A stretch of DNA of 64,000 nucleotides from Polyangiaceae bacterium. GTDB lineage: Bacteria > Myxococcota_A > Polyangia > Polyangiales > Polyangiaceae. The position numbers and the translations under genes were made by a program. This document shows positions 53,621 to 62,716 of the stretch, one piece after another (positions within the stretch are counted from its first letter, which is position 1; each line of letters opens with the position of its first letter). The DNA is taken from assembly GCA_015075635.1 (NCBI GenBank), contig JABTUA010000001.1:1984001-2048000 (forward strand). Reading direction: 5' to 3'. The notes beneath the pieces were generated by a model. The model was not told the origin of the DNA and did not search any database. It worked only from the letters and a program-made list of their open reading frames with translations.

Positions 53621-54655
53621 TCAAAAAGTTCCGGACAGGAAGAGGCCCGCTTGGGACGGCGAGACCGCGGGCATTGCGGTGATGGTCTTCGCGCTTGTTC
53701 GTGCAGACGGGCTCCCGGACGTTGGCCAGAGCAGGTAGCCGATGCCGATCGCGACTGCGGCACCGCCCACTATCAGCGAGAGGTTACGGAGATCGGCGGC
53801 GCGATTCGTTGCCAGGTTCTTGTCGTGAAGGTCGGCGCACTCGCTGGGAGTAGCTGTGCCGGTCCCGCAGCCCTTGGGATCGACTGCGTCGGAGAGGGCT
53901 GCGGCGTCCGTCGCATTCGAGCTGCGCGAGAGCTCGAAGACCAGGGCGCCGCTGAGACCCACCAGGGCGACGCCACCCGCGATGTAGACAGGCAGCATGC
54001 TCTTTGGTGCCGGTGCCGAGCTGGGACTGGGCGGAACGCCGTTGGCCGGTTGCTCCGAGCTCGCTGGGCTCGACGCGACGCGCTCCAAAACGAGGGCGAC
54101 GTTCACGCTTTGCCCCTTCTTGGCTCTCACCACCTCGGCTTTTTGCACGAATCCCGCCGCGGTTGCGGTGATCGTTCGCTCGCCGGGCTCGACGTAAAGC
54201 GGTCCGTCAAAGGGTGCGGAGCCCACGGTGCGCCCGTCGATCGAGATTTCGGCGCGTTCTGGCGCGACCGTCAGGTTGAGCTCGACCACCTCGCGTTTCG
54301 CCTCCGCGTGGGCCTTCGCGACGCGCTCGCGCTGGGCAGCGTCGGCGCTCGGCGGCATATTGCGCAGGGCGAAGGACAGGTGCTCTGCCGCATCGCGATA
54401 TCGCCCGAGCATGCCTTCGCACATCGCAAGGTTGGTCGCGATGTCCGGGCTGTGTTGGAGCGACCACGCTTCCGTCAGGAGCTTAGCGGCTTCTTCGTAT
54501 TTCTTCGCGTCCTGAAGCGGCTTGGAGCGCTGGAAGAGCTCGTGTGCGCGATCAATCTCGGTTTGAGTCGGCTTGAGTGGGTCGGCCTGGGCGCCATGCG
54601 ACAAGAGCACGGAGCACGACACGATGACGGCGAAGAGGGGAAGTAGCGTGCGCAT
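53621..54655 (-). CDS. exported TPR/PEGA-domain protein
   Basis: 344 residues from the Met that begins a signal peptide (MRTLLPLFAVIVSC...AQA). Residues 25-110 form TPR-like helices (RAHELFQRSKPLQDAKKYEEAAKLLTEA). Residues about 120-200 are a PEGA domain (ISIDGRTVGSAPFDGPLYVEPGERTITATAAGF). Two hydrophobic segments near 235 and 300 could be membrane spans. This architecture is common in myxobacteria next to Ser/Thr kinases. It starts 1 nt after the stop of the single-span membrane protein, so it is cotranscribed with it. Confidence 0.85.
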   Translation of the reverse strand: MRTLLPLFAVIVSCSVLLSHGAQADPLKPTQTEIDRAHELFQRSKPLQDAKKYEEAAKLLTEAWSLQHSPDIATNLAMCEGMLGRYRDAAEHLSFALRNMPPSADAAQRERVAKAHAEAKREVVELNLTVAPERAEISIDGRTVGSAPFDGPLYVEPGERTITATAAGFVQKAEVVRAKKGQSVNVALVLERVASSPASSEQPANGVPPSPSSAPAPKSMLPVYIAGGVALVGLSGALVFELSRSSNATDAAALSDAVDPKGCGTGTATPSECADLHDKNLATNRAADLRNLSLIVGGAAVAIGIGYLLWPTSGSPSARTSAKTITAMPAVSPSQAGLFLSGTF

Positions 54656-54656
54656 G

Positions 54657-55580
54657 TCAGAAAACACTGGGGCCGAACGGGTTGTCGGTACTGGGCGCTG
54701 CCGGTGGCGAGGGGCTCGCGGAGGGAGCCGAGCTTCGGGGTTTCGCACCGAGGGCCGGCGCGGAAGACGCAGGCCCGGCCGGAATCCGCTTCGTGGGCGC
54801 CGCCGGGGCCGCCGCGGCGGGCGTCGCCGGCGAGGCGGATTCGATCGAGGTAGTGACGACGGGCGCCGTCTGGGTGGCCGGAACTACGGGTTCGGGTGGC
54901 TCAAGCGGCTCGACCGCACTCGCGCGAGGTGCGGGTACCGGGTCGGGACTGCCCAGCGCGACCACGGTCCCGACGACACCCGCGATCGCAAGCACGACCA
55001 AAATCAGAGCGATGCCGCGCGGCTTGGTCGGAGGCCGCGCCGGGGGCTCGACGCCGTGCTCGCTGGCTGGTGCCTCATCGGCCCACTCTGGTGTCTCCGG
55101 TCCGGGCACCACGACAGGCGCCGGCCCCGCACTCGGCGGCGCCTCGTCTGCGCCTGGCGCGCCTGCGTGCAAGCCGCGAAGCGTGGGCTCGCGTCGGACC
55201 AAGTCTCGGATGGTGTCCTTCTCGATCGGGCTGCGGAGCTTGCGTTGGGTCGGCACCTTTCGCGGATCGACGTCGGGTTCCACGGCGACCGTCTGCATTT
55301 CGAACGTGTTGTGATTCGTTCGGCCTGGAAGCTCACGCGGCCCTTCGTACGCCGCCGCCTGGCTCGGAAGGTCGATCGGCGTGGCGTCGGGGGGCACCTC
55401 CCGCAGGTCCCCGCCCGCCAGCGGCAACGGTGCCCTCGGCGGCAGCGCCTCGCCCCGCTTCAGTCGCTCGATGTCCTCGGGCGCGACGTCGCTGAAGGCC
55501 CCGGGCTCGAACTCCACGGTCTCCAGATGCGTCGGGCCGGCTTTTCCCGGCTCGGCTGGCTTGGAGGCTCGTTCGGTCAT
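54657..55580 (-). CDS. single-span membrane protein with Pro/Ala-rich periplasmic tail
   Basis: 307 residues. A charged, Pro-rich cytoplasmic part of about 185 residues is followed by one hydrophobic span (IALILVVLAIAGVVGTVVAL) and an Ala/Pro/Ser-rich tail. The N-terminal half contains a VEFEPGAFSDVAPEDIERLKRGE segment and possible phosphorylation-type Thr/Ser clusters. It is divergent from the kinase gene at 55769 (188-bp intergenic) and coupled to the TPR/PEGA gene. It could be a kinase substrate; that is inference. Confidence 0.75.
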   Translation of the reverse strand: MTERASKPAEPGKAGPTHLETVEFEPGAFSDVAPEDIERLKRGEALPPRAPLPLAGGDLREVPPDATPIDLPSQAAAYEGPRELPGRTNHNTFEMQTVAVEPDVDPRKVPTQRKLRSPIEKDTIRDLVRREPTLRGLHAGAPGADEAPPSAGPAPVVVPGPETPEWADEAPASEHGVEPPARPPTKPRGIALILVVLAIAGVVGTVVALGSPDPVPAPRASAVEPLEPPEPVVPATQTAPVVTTSIESASPATPAAAAPAAPTKRIPAGPASSAPALGAKPRSSAPSASPSPPAAPSTDNPFGPSVF

Positions 55581-55768
55581 CGCCCGTTCCCCGCCGTTCT
55601 CCCGGACGGAGGAGTAGCGCGACCACGGCTGCGAGCCAAGGAATGGGAGCCGGCCAGGGTTGGGCGGCAGGCCGGGGCGGCGCCTGATTCGATGGCGCCT
55701 CCTCGGCGCGCGCGCCGCGCGGGTTGCTCGATTTCTTCGGTAGACTCATTGTCCGGGCCGGGCATCTG

Positions 55769-57082
55769 ATGACCGCACTGCAAAAGAACCCCTTCGAAGG
55801 CACCCCTTACCGGGCCCTGCGCCGCCTCGGCGCAGGTGGCATGGGCGAGGTCTTCGAGGTGGAGCACGAGATCGTCGGAAAGTTGATGGTCGCGAAGGTG
55901 CTTCGGGCGGAGTTATCGAAGGACGCGGGGACCGTCGATCGGATGCGGGTCGAGGCCCAGGTCCTTGCGCGGCTCGAGCACCCGAACATCGTCAGCGTCA
56001 GCGACTTCCGGACCACCGCGGACGGCCGCCCCTTCTTCGTCATGGAGCTGCTTCAGGGCTGCACCGTGGGGCAGGAGCTCCGGAAAGCTGGCCCGTTCAG
56101 CGTCGAGAAGGCGATCGAAATCATGCGACAGGTCTTGGGTGCGCTCTCCGCCGCTCACGGCCTCGGTCTCGTGCACCGCGACATCAAGCTCGACAACGTG
56201 TTCCTGCACCGCACTCCGAGCGGCGAGCGCGTGGTCAAGGTCCTCGACTTCGGTGTCGCGAAGGTGCTCGGCGGCCACGGAGGTAGGGCACCGGCGCCAC
56301 CCTCGCTCCCGACAGCAGAAGGCGTGATCGTGGGTACGCCGCGTTACGTCAGTCCCGAACAGGTACGGGGCAAGGATGTCGATCAGCGAGCCGACATCTA
56401 CGGCGCCGGGCTGATGCTCTACATGTTGATCACCGGGCGTGGCCCGTTCGATCACGTAAACGGACGCGATGACTTGTTCATCGCCCATCTGACTGACGAT
56501 CCCGAGCCGCCGTCGAAATACTCGGAGCAGGCTGTGCCACACGAGCTGGACGCCGCGATTCTGCGTGCGCTCCAGAAGTCGCCGGACGACCGCTTTCAAA
56601 CCGCGCAGGCTTTCGAGGTGGCCCTGGCATCGATCGCCTCGAAGCGAAGCACGCCGATGGGATGGCTCGAGACCGAGCCAAGCCCAACGCCGGCTGCGGC
56701 GACGGCCCTACCAACCGCCACGATCCGAACCGGCGCGCCAGTGTTCGAAGACACGGTGCAAGACCGCCCGGCCGCCCGCCGAGTCGTGCCGACGGAAGTC
56801 CTGGAGGACCGCCCGCCGCCGTCAGCTCCCGAGGTCTCGACGCGGACCGCCCCGGGCGTCCCGCCTTCACCCGTGCCGGTGCCCGACCCCCCGCCCGCGC
56901 CCGCTTCGGGTTCGACGCCCGCCAGCACCTATGCGGCCGGGATCTTCGCTGCGATCGCGACATCCTTCGTGGGGCTCTGGGTGGTCCAGGCGCCGTCGGC
57001 TTTCGCCATCCTCGGAGTGCTCGTGGCCAGCGTCGTGGCCGCCGCGCTGGCGGCGACGATCGCCGCGAGATTCGCGCGCTGA
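55769..57082 (+). CDS. Ser/Thr protein kinase with C-terminal membrane spans
   Basis: 437 residues from ATG 55769. Kinase landmarks: GAGGMGEVF loop (21-29), Lys43, HRD (135-137), DFG (159-161), GTPRYVSPEQ activation segment end, and the ADIYGAGLMLY helix. A Pro-rich linker (about 290-385) leads to two hydrophobic spans at the extreme C-terminus, ending IAARFAR. The last nine codons with the stop form the 29-bp sequence repeated at 57360. Membrane-tethered kinase with no extracellular sensor. Confidence 0.93.
   Translation: MTALQKNPFEGTPYRALRRLGAGGMGEVFEVEHEIVGKLMVAKVLRAELSKDAGTVDRMRVEAQVLARLEHPNIVSVSDFRTTADGRPFFVMELLQGCTVGQELRKAGPFSVEKAIEIMRQVLGALSAAHGLGLVHRDIKLDNVFLHRTPSGERVVKVLDFGVAKVLGGHGGRAPAPPSLPTAEGVIVGTPRYVSPEQVRGKDVDQRADIYGAGLMLYMLITGRGPFDHVNGRDDLFIAHLTDDPEPPSKYSEQAVPHELDAAILRALQKSPDDRFQTAQAFEVALASIASKRSTPMGWLETEPSPTPAAATALPTATIRTGAPVFEDTVQDRPAARRVVPTEVLEDRPPPSAPEVSTRTAPGVPPSPVPVPDPPPAPASGSTPASTYAAGIFAAIATSFVGLWVVQAPSAFAILGVLVASVVAAALAATIAARFAR
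57054..57082 (+). repeat. 29-bp direct repeat, left copy (end of kinase gene)
   Basis: CGACGATCGCC-GCGAGATTCGC-GCGCTGA, including the kinase stop codon. A perfect copy is at 57360-57388. The 277 bp between them contain one small gene. Confidence 0.9.
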
Positions 57083-57100
57083 GTCTCGATCCCACCGCGA

Positions 57101-57328
57101 TCAGCGGGAGCGCACGACCGTCGCCACTCGCGACGGGATCTCGGTCAATAGCGGCTCGAGATCGTTGCCAACCTCCACACGCACGCGAATGATCCGCTCC
57201 CCATCGCGACCGAGATGCCCTCGATCCTCGATGACGTCACCGCGCGCCGTGTAGCTCCCGAAGGGGAACGACACGATGTCGCCGACCCGGGGCTCCCGGG
57301 GCAGTGGGTGGATATGCGCGTGCCTCAT
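57101..57328 (-). CDS. 75-aa conserved small protein (cassette copy)
   Basis: 75 residues, same length as and about 85% similar to the island protein at 46025-46252. The core RVGDIVSFPFGSYTARGDV, IEDRGHLGRDGERIIRVRVE and EIPSRVATVVR blocks are shared; only the first 12 residues differ. It is read against the two flanking kinase genes and lies between the 29-bp repeats. Probably a small beta-barrel; function unknown. Confidence 0.7.
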   Translation of the reverse strand: MRHAHIHPLPREPRVGDIVSFPFGSYTARGDVIEDRGHLGRDGERIIRVRVEVGNDLEPLLTEIPSRVATVVRSR

Positions 57329-57359
57329 CGCCTTGAAATCTATCACCACGCAGCTTCTT

Positions 57360-57388
57360 CGACGATCGCCGCGAGATTCGCGCGCTGA
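57360..57388 (+). repeat. 29-bp direct repeat, right copy
   Basis: Perfect copy of 57054-57082, offset 306 bp. The sequence outside (TTGTCGTGCC) probably was the original downstream of the first kinase gene before the cassette arrived (inference). Confidence 0.9.
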
Positions 57389-57442
57389 TTGTCGTGCCGT
57401 GCGACAGGAGTATGCTCGCTCGGCACCTGGGACGTGGGCGTG

Positions 57443-59521
57443 ATGGTGGACGCGAGCGGCTACTCCGACCGAGGTGATGACCCGTTCAAGCCCGGGGATG
57501 TCGTCGAGGGCCGCTACAAGGTGATCCGGCGCCTCAGCGCCGGCGGAGTCGGTGCAGTCTACGAGGTCGAGCACGCCTTCACCGGCATGCACGTCGCGCT
57601 CAAGGCCCTGCACAACCAGAGCGGGGACAACCCGGAGCGCATGCGAGCCGAGGCCCGAACGCTCGCCGAGATGCGACACCCAAACATCGTGCAGATCACC
57701 GACGGTGGAGTGACCGACCGCACGGTGTGGTTCACGATGGAGCTGCTCGACGGGCGCACGCTACGAGAGGAGATCCTCCGCGCAGGCCCGCTGAGCATCG
57801 CGCGCGCCCTGCGCTTCGGGATGCAAGTCGCGGAGGGAGTCGCGGTCGCTCATGCCGCTGGTGTCATCCACCGCGACCTTAAGCCCGAGAATATCTTCGT
57901 GGTCGCCGAGAGCGACAGCATCAAGATCCTCGATTTCGGCACCAGCAAGATCACGAGCAAGCAGCGGCGGTCACAGATGCTGAAGACCACCGATCGCTTC
58001 CGACTCATCGGCACCCAGGCGTACATGCCGCCCGAACGGCTGCGCGCCGGGCTCGCCGACGCGCGGGCCGACGTTTACGCGGTCGGTCACATGCTCTACG
58101 AGATGATCGCGGGCCGGCACTGTTGGAGCGAAGGCCCGGGCCCGCTCGATCTCCCGCCGCCGCAGGAGCTCGGCCTCCGGCAGATCTACACCATCCCCCG
58201 CCCGCTGCGAGAGCACGCCCCCGACGTCCCGGAGTTCATCGAGGCGCTGGTGCTCACGGCGCTTGCAAAGGATCCGGATCACCGGCAGCAGACGATGCAG
58301 GAGATGGCCGCGGCGCTCCGCTCTGCACTCGAGCGCTACAAGCGCGAACACCCAGTCGAACCACCTCGCAGGGTTCAGACCGCTGCGCCGGCAGGCGAAA
58401 CGGTTGAGGCGACCACACGCGAGCAGCCTCTTTGGGTGGCATCGAGGCCGCCGCAGCAAGCCTTCGAGGATCGCGCGCGTATCGATGCGCTCCTGGTCTG
58501 TGGCGCTGCGCGATTCGCCGCTGGGTCGACAGAGCCGGATGAGCTCGAGAAGGGCCTGAAAGCGACCGCGCTAGCCGAGGTCGCGGATCCGGCGCGACGC
58601 GGAATGCTGCGCGTAATCGCGCACGCGTCCGCGGAGGCCAATCCGAAGTGGCGAGAGTCTGTGCGCCGCGTGATTTGTTGGATCGGGCGCTCCGAGGGTC
58701 CCGAGCACGAGCAAGCCCTCCAGCAGTTGGTGCGCTCGCTCGAGAAACGCGGCTGGAAACCCGCCGGCGATCGGATCGAGCCACTGTGGCACGCGGATCT
58801 CGCGCTCGGCGCCGTGATGCTGCTCGACCCCGAACGACGCCTCGACTCCGCCGAGAACGCGCTCGTTCGCCTGCGAGACCTCGGCGACGATGTGCAGAGC
58901 CTGGCGGTCTCGGTCATGGTCGCGTTCGCGCGAACGCCGGCTGCGCTGCACCCCGCGCCACGCGGGGCCCTCCTCGCGCTCTTGCTCGGCGGCCCCGAGG
59001 ACTCGGAGCTCGCTCACTCGGAGCTCGCGCAGTTCGTGCTGAACGCGGCCGCCGCAAGTGGTCCCGCGCCGCCGCGGGTCGCCGCAGTACCGGTCGCACC
59101 CCGGCGTCCCGCTGCCACGCCAATGGCGCCGACGGTGGCATCACCGCCCCTGGCAATGGCTCAGCCGGTGCGAAAAGCGTCGCCGCCGCCAGCACCGGCG
59201 AAGATCGGATGGGTGATCGGGATCGGCGCTCTGGCATCGGGGCTCGTGCTCGCGGGTGGGTTCGCCATGAAGTCGCGCGCCAACGCGCCGGCGGCGCCCG
59301 AAGCGTCGGCCGCAGAGGAAGAGCGCGCGGAAACGCCCCCGCCACCGATCGCGAGCGCGGTGCCGACAGCAAGCGTGGCTGAGCCGCGACCTAGTGATTC
59401 CGCAAGTTCCGTAGTCGCTCCGAAGCCCAAAGAGACGCGTCCGGCGGCGGATGTGCCGGCGGCGCGAAGGGCGCCCCGTCCCACGGCCTCGGCGACACGC
59501 TTGCCGGCGTCGGGGTTGTGA
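57443..59521 (+). CDS. Ser/Thr protein kinase with HEAT-like middle and membrane span
   Basis: 692 residues from ATG 57443. Kinase motifs: SAGGVGAVY (32-40), Lys54, HRD (143-145), DFG (164-166), with a GTQAYMPPERL activation segment. After the kinase (about residue 290) comes a helical region of about 220 residues (ALAEVADPARRGMLRVIAHASAE and repeated alpha pairs) and then one span (about 592-612) with a Pro/Ala/Ser tail. A TATGCT -10-like element lies at 57411. The helical region may sense or bind a partner. The cassette lies just upstream. Confidence 0.92.
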   Translation: MVDASGYSDRGDDPFKPGDVVEGRYKVIRRLSAGGVGAVYEVEHAFTGMHVALKALHNQSGDNPERMRAEARTLAEMRHPNIVQITDGGVTDRTVWFTMELLDGRTLREEILRAGPLSIARALRFGMQVAEGVAVAHAAGVIHRDLKPENIFVVAESDSIKILDFGTSKITSKQRRSQMLKTTDRFRLIGTQAYMPPERLRAGLADARADVYAVGHMLYEMIAGRHCWSEGPGPLDLPPPQELGLRQIYTIPRPLREHAPDVPEFIEALVLTALAKDPDHRQQTMQEMAAALRSALERYKREHPVEPPRRVQTAAPAGETVEATTREQPLWVASRPPQQAFEDRARIDALLVCGAARFAAGSTEPDELEKGLKATALAEVADPARRGMLRVIAHASAEANPKWRESVRRVICWIGRSEGPEHEQALQQLVRSLEKRGWKPAGDRIEPLWHADLALGAVMLLDPERRLDSAENALVRLRDLGDDVQSLAVSVMVAFARTPAALHPAPRGALLALLLGGPEDSELAHSELAQFVLNAAAASGPAPPRVAAVPVAPRRPAATPMAPTVASPPLAMAQPVRKASPPPAPAKIGWVIGIGALASGLVLAGGFAMKSRANAPAAPEASAAEEERAETPPPPIASAVPTASVAEPRPSDSASSVVAPKPKETRPAADVPAARRAPRPTASATRLPASGL

Positions 59522-59627
59522 ATGATCTGTTCAACTGGATGAGCCTCCCGGGTTACGCTGCCGTCGGTTGCTACCCTGCGGCGGGTCGGGTCGGCCAATC
59601 CTTCGCTGAAGCTGACAGTGATAGCGC

Positions 59628-60740
59628 TCACTGCTCGAAGCAGTAGAGCCTGCCAATGTCCGAGCAGTAGTGCGTGTTCAGCGTGACCCAAGTGGCGTCC
59701 GTCGCCATCAAGGTTCCGTACCGACCGAGCATGGTCGATTGATTCGCCCACTCGCCGCAGCGCTCGGATGACTGCGTCCCGTTTGCGGCCGTTCCGGTCC
59801 AGACCCACTTGGCAGGTTCGGATACGTCGTAGACCTTGAGCTTTTCGTCGATCTTCACCGGGACGGTGGGACCGGTGGTCAGGCTCTGCTTGCTCGGAAA
59901 CGCCAGACTTGTGCCGTCGAGCAAGTACCATGGACTCACGTCGATGATTCGGTCGATGGCATTGGTCGCCAGATTGTTCGAGCCCTTGCCGGAGAGGTAC
60001 GCGCGCCACGATCCACCGAGGGCGCTGCCAGCGTTCTGGCAGAGCTTGTCCGCCGCTTCTAGTCCGTTGGGCAGCCCGCCCGCAGCGACCATGTTGCCGT
60101 TCCATGTCGTGCTCGTGACGAAGACCCGCTTGTTGCGCGCACAACCTGTCAAGGTCCCGGTCGGGCAACCGCACGCCGACGATTGGGACTGTGATGATTG
60201 GTGCCAGCCGGGTGGGCACGTCACCGCGCAGACCGTAATGCTAGCGCTCGCGCTGCAGAAGGGATCGCACGTGGCTTGTGGACCGCTTGGGCTGCCGCAA
60301 CTTCCGGAGCAGGTGACCGCGCTCGGGAAGTAGCCGTTTGGGCACCCTGTGCCGCACTGCTTGAACTGATTGCCGCACGCACCGCCCGAACCACTGCTCC
60401 CGCCTGTCCCTCCCCCACTGCCACCGCCTCCCGCGATCCCACCGGCACCCCCCGTTCCGCCCGCAGGTCCTCCATCCCCTGCAACTCCGCCGGCGCCCGC
60501 GCCTCCGAGGCCGCCTGTCCCCGACTCGCCACCCGTAGAACCGACACCGACGACTCCTCCGGAGCTTGCTCCTCCGGTCACCGGTGCACCGCCTCCGCCC
60601 GTCTTAGCGCCTCCGATTCCCCCAGCCTGTTCGCTGCGGTGTTCGTACCCCGAGAAGTCGTGCCCCAACGGGCATCCGCTCATGAGGGTGGCCACGGCGG
60701 CTGCGTGCAAGAAGCGAACAAGCGGAATAGCGCGCGGCAT
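59628..60740 (-). CDS. DUF1554-type lipoprotein
   Basis: 370 residues: signal peptide with lipobox TLMSGC, a Gly-rich linker of about 75 residues, a Cys-rich region (CGNQFKQCGTGCPNGYFP and similar), and a C-terminal domain of about 170 residues. That last domain has KRVFVTSTTWNGNM, ADKLCQNAGSALGGSWRAYLSG, VWTGTAANG and a terminal RLYCFEQ, the DUF1554 pattern. Surface-exposed protein. It lies 12 nt downstream of the kinase at 60753 and is probably cotranscribed with it. Confidence 0.88.
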   Translation of the reverse strand: MPRAIPLVRFLHAAAVATLMSGCPLGHDFSGYEHRSEQAGGIGGAKTGGGGAPVTGGASSGGVVGVGSTGGESGTGGLGGAGAGGVAGDGGPAGGTGGAGGIAGGGGSGGGTGGSSGSGGACGNQFKQCGTGCPNGYFPSAVTCSGSCGSPSGPQATCDPFCSASASITVCAVTCPPGWHQSSQSQSSACGCPTGTLTGCARNKRVFVTSTTWNGNMVAAGGLPNGLEAADKLCQNAGSALGGSWRAYLSGKGSNNLATNAIDRIIDVSPWYLLDGTSLAFPSKQSLTTGPTVPVKIDEKLKVYDVSEPAKWVWTGTAANGTQSSERCGEWANQSTMLGRYGTLMATDATWVTLNTHYCSDIGRLYCFEQ

Positions 60741-60752
60741 CGAGCATCCGTT

Positions 60753-62711
60753 CTATTGAACCCGATTCGGCAGGCTTCCCTCTATGATCCCGCCATCGAC
60801 CGTCATCGCCGTGACCACCCCGAGGTCGGCGTGGACGCTCACGATTGGAACGCCCTCCCACGTGGCGTCGTGCCAGACAGAGTTCCACGCCTGCGGGTGG
60901 TGGGCGCGTTGCAGCCAGAGCCTGCCGGCGCTCGCGGCCCAGACGCCGCCTCCGGGGTCGATCGCAACCGCAGACACGTCCGGCTCTCCGGGAATGGTCG
61001 CGTCGATCCGCCCGTTCGGCAGCAACATGAGAGTCCGACCCTGCGAGCCCACGGCGACGGCCACTCCGAGGTCGGGCCTGGCGGCGGCGGCCAGGTAGGC
61101 TCGGCAGTCTGGGGCCTTGAGAAGCGTCACGTTCCACATCAACGGCTCGAAACGCGCCAAGAACCCACCATCGGGGCCGCGCCCAGCCACGAGCCAGGCT
61201 TCGTCCTCCGTGCGGCATACCGCGGAGACGCGGGCGGCTTTGCTGAGTGCCGCGGGTCGCAGCCAGCGGCGCCCGCACACCGAGTACAGAAGTGGAGTCG
61301 CGGACTCCCGAGACCCGACTAGCACAGCCAAGTCGGCCAGGTCGCCGTCGGCATCCGTGAACGAGATCTCGGCATCGCCGCTGGAGAGCTCCTCCTTCAC
61401 GCCGTCAGGTCCAAGCACCGAGAGGTAGCCACGGTCGCCACCGACTAGCCACTGTCCGGCTGGCAGGCGACGCACGACGCGGATGCTCGAAGCATCGGGA
61501 AGGCCGGCAGCCTTGGTGAGCTGCCACGACGTTCCGTTCCAGAAGTCGAGCCCGTGGCTGGTGGCCGCCAGGCACCTGCCGCCGCTCTCCCACGCGACGC
61601 AACGCACGACCCGATCGCCGCCCGGTGTGTGACGCACGGTCCAGCGCCATCCGCCAGCCACGGTCAAGTCCTCGCCGGCGAACGTCGAGTATTTGCGTGC
61701 GGTCGGACGAGCCCTGCTCGGCGGCCGCAACGATGGCACCACTAGCTGGGCGAGCGTCTTCGCGCTCGGAGGGCGATGCTCGAAGTTGTACGAAGACGCT
61801 TGCGCCAGCGCGGCGTCGATGGCTTCGCATGCGGACTGGCGCTGGCGAAGCTCGGAGCAGAGAGCGCGCGCCTCCAACAAGCGCCGCCGGCCCGCTTCCC
61901 GCGCGGCGAGGACACCCTCGGCGGGAGTCTGGACGGCGAAGTAATCCTCGCCCGTCAGGAAGTAGTAGATGACGCAGCCGAAGCTGAATACGTCGCTCCA
62001 GGGACCAACCTGCGCGGAGTCGTTGCCGAACTGCTCGGGAGGCGCGTAGCCGGGAGTGCCGATCGACACCCCGCCGAACGTGGCGATCATTCCGGTCGGT
62101 CGTGCGATCCCAAAGTCGGCGATCTTGAAGATCTCGCTGTCCCCGAAGCCGCAACACAAGACGTTGGCCGGCTTGAGATCACGATGAATCACGCCGACGT
62201 CGTGGATTGCGGAGAGGCCGCTCGCAAGGCACTCGATGGCCAGACTGGCGCGTTCAGGATCGAACGCTTGCCCGGTGACGCGTAGGCTGGTTCCGACCCG
62301 CTGCTCCAGCGTAGTGCCGTCTGGCCCGCCGTGAACGTACTCGACCACGATCCAGGGCAGGTCGGCTCGCGACTGCCCGAGCGACACCGGCAGCGCACCC
62401 GTATCGACCAGCCGCACGACGAATGGAGTCGTCGGCACCTGCTCGTTCAAGCGACCGAGCGCAACCGCTTCCTTGGCGACGAGCAGTGCTGCCGCGCGTT
62501 GCGAGCCAGCCACGATCGCCGGGCGCATGATCTTCATGACGACGGGGGATTCGCCGTCGGGCGCGATTCGGAGAGCGAAGAATGCCACGGACATTCCGCC
62601 GGCCCCGAGGACCCGGTCGAGCCGATACCGAACGGCGGGCTCGAGCTCCGAGGCAAACGACTGGCCTTCGAGACCGGCCAGCACGTCGTCGCGAGGTGAG
62701 AGCGCAATCAT
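60753..62711 (-). CDS. Ser/Thr protein kinase with C-terminal beta-propeller
   Basis: 652 residues. Kinase: GAGGMSVAF (36-44), Lys60 (VMKIM), HRD (176-178), ADFG (198-201), a GTPGYAPPEQ activation segment. Residues about 345-650 repeat WD-like/YVTN-like blades: GGRCLAATSHGLDFWNG, GQWLVGGDRGYLSVLG, GVAVAVGSQGRTLMLLPNG. The protein has no membrane span, so the propeller is cytoplasmic and may be a protein-protein or ligand module. It starts 5 nt after the next kinase's stop. Confidence 0.92.
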   Translation of the reverse strand: MIALSPRDDVLAGLEGQSFASELEPAVRYRLDRVLGAGGMSVAFFALRIAPDGESPVVMKIMRPAIVAGSQRAAALLVAKEAVALGRLNEQVPTTPFVVRLVDTGALPVSLGQSRADLPWIVVEYVHGGPDGTTLEQRVGTSLRVTGQAFDPERASLAIECLASGLSAIHDVGVIHRDLKPANVLCCGFGDSEIFKIADFGIARPTGMIATFGGVSIGTPGYAPPEQFGNDSAQVGPWSDVFSFGCVIYYFLTGEDYFAVQTPAEGVLAAREAGRRRLLEARALCSELRQRQSACEAIDAALAQASSYNFEHRPPSAKTLAQLVVPSLRPPSRARPTARKYSTFAGEDLTVAGGWRWTVRHTPGGDRVVRCVAWESGGRCLAATSHGLDFWNGTSWQLTKAAGLPDASSIRVVRRLPAGQWLVGGDRGYLSVLGPDGVKEELSSGDAEISFTDADGDLADLAVLVGSRESATPLLYSVCGRRWLRPAALSKAARVSAVCRTEDEAWLVAGRGPDGGFLARFEPLMWNVTLLKAPDCRAYLAAAARPDLGVAVAVGSQGRTLMLLPNGRIDATIPGEPDVSAVAIDPGGGVWAASAGRLWLQRAHHPQAWNSVWHDATWEGVPIVSVHADLGVVTAMTVDGGIIEGSLPNRVQ

Positions 62712-62716
62712 CGCGG

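Noticed and set aside
57054-57388. Insertion sequence
   Set aside because: No transposase and no terminal inverted repeats; the 29-bp duplication is far longer than IS target-site duplications.
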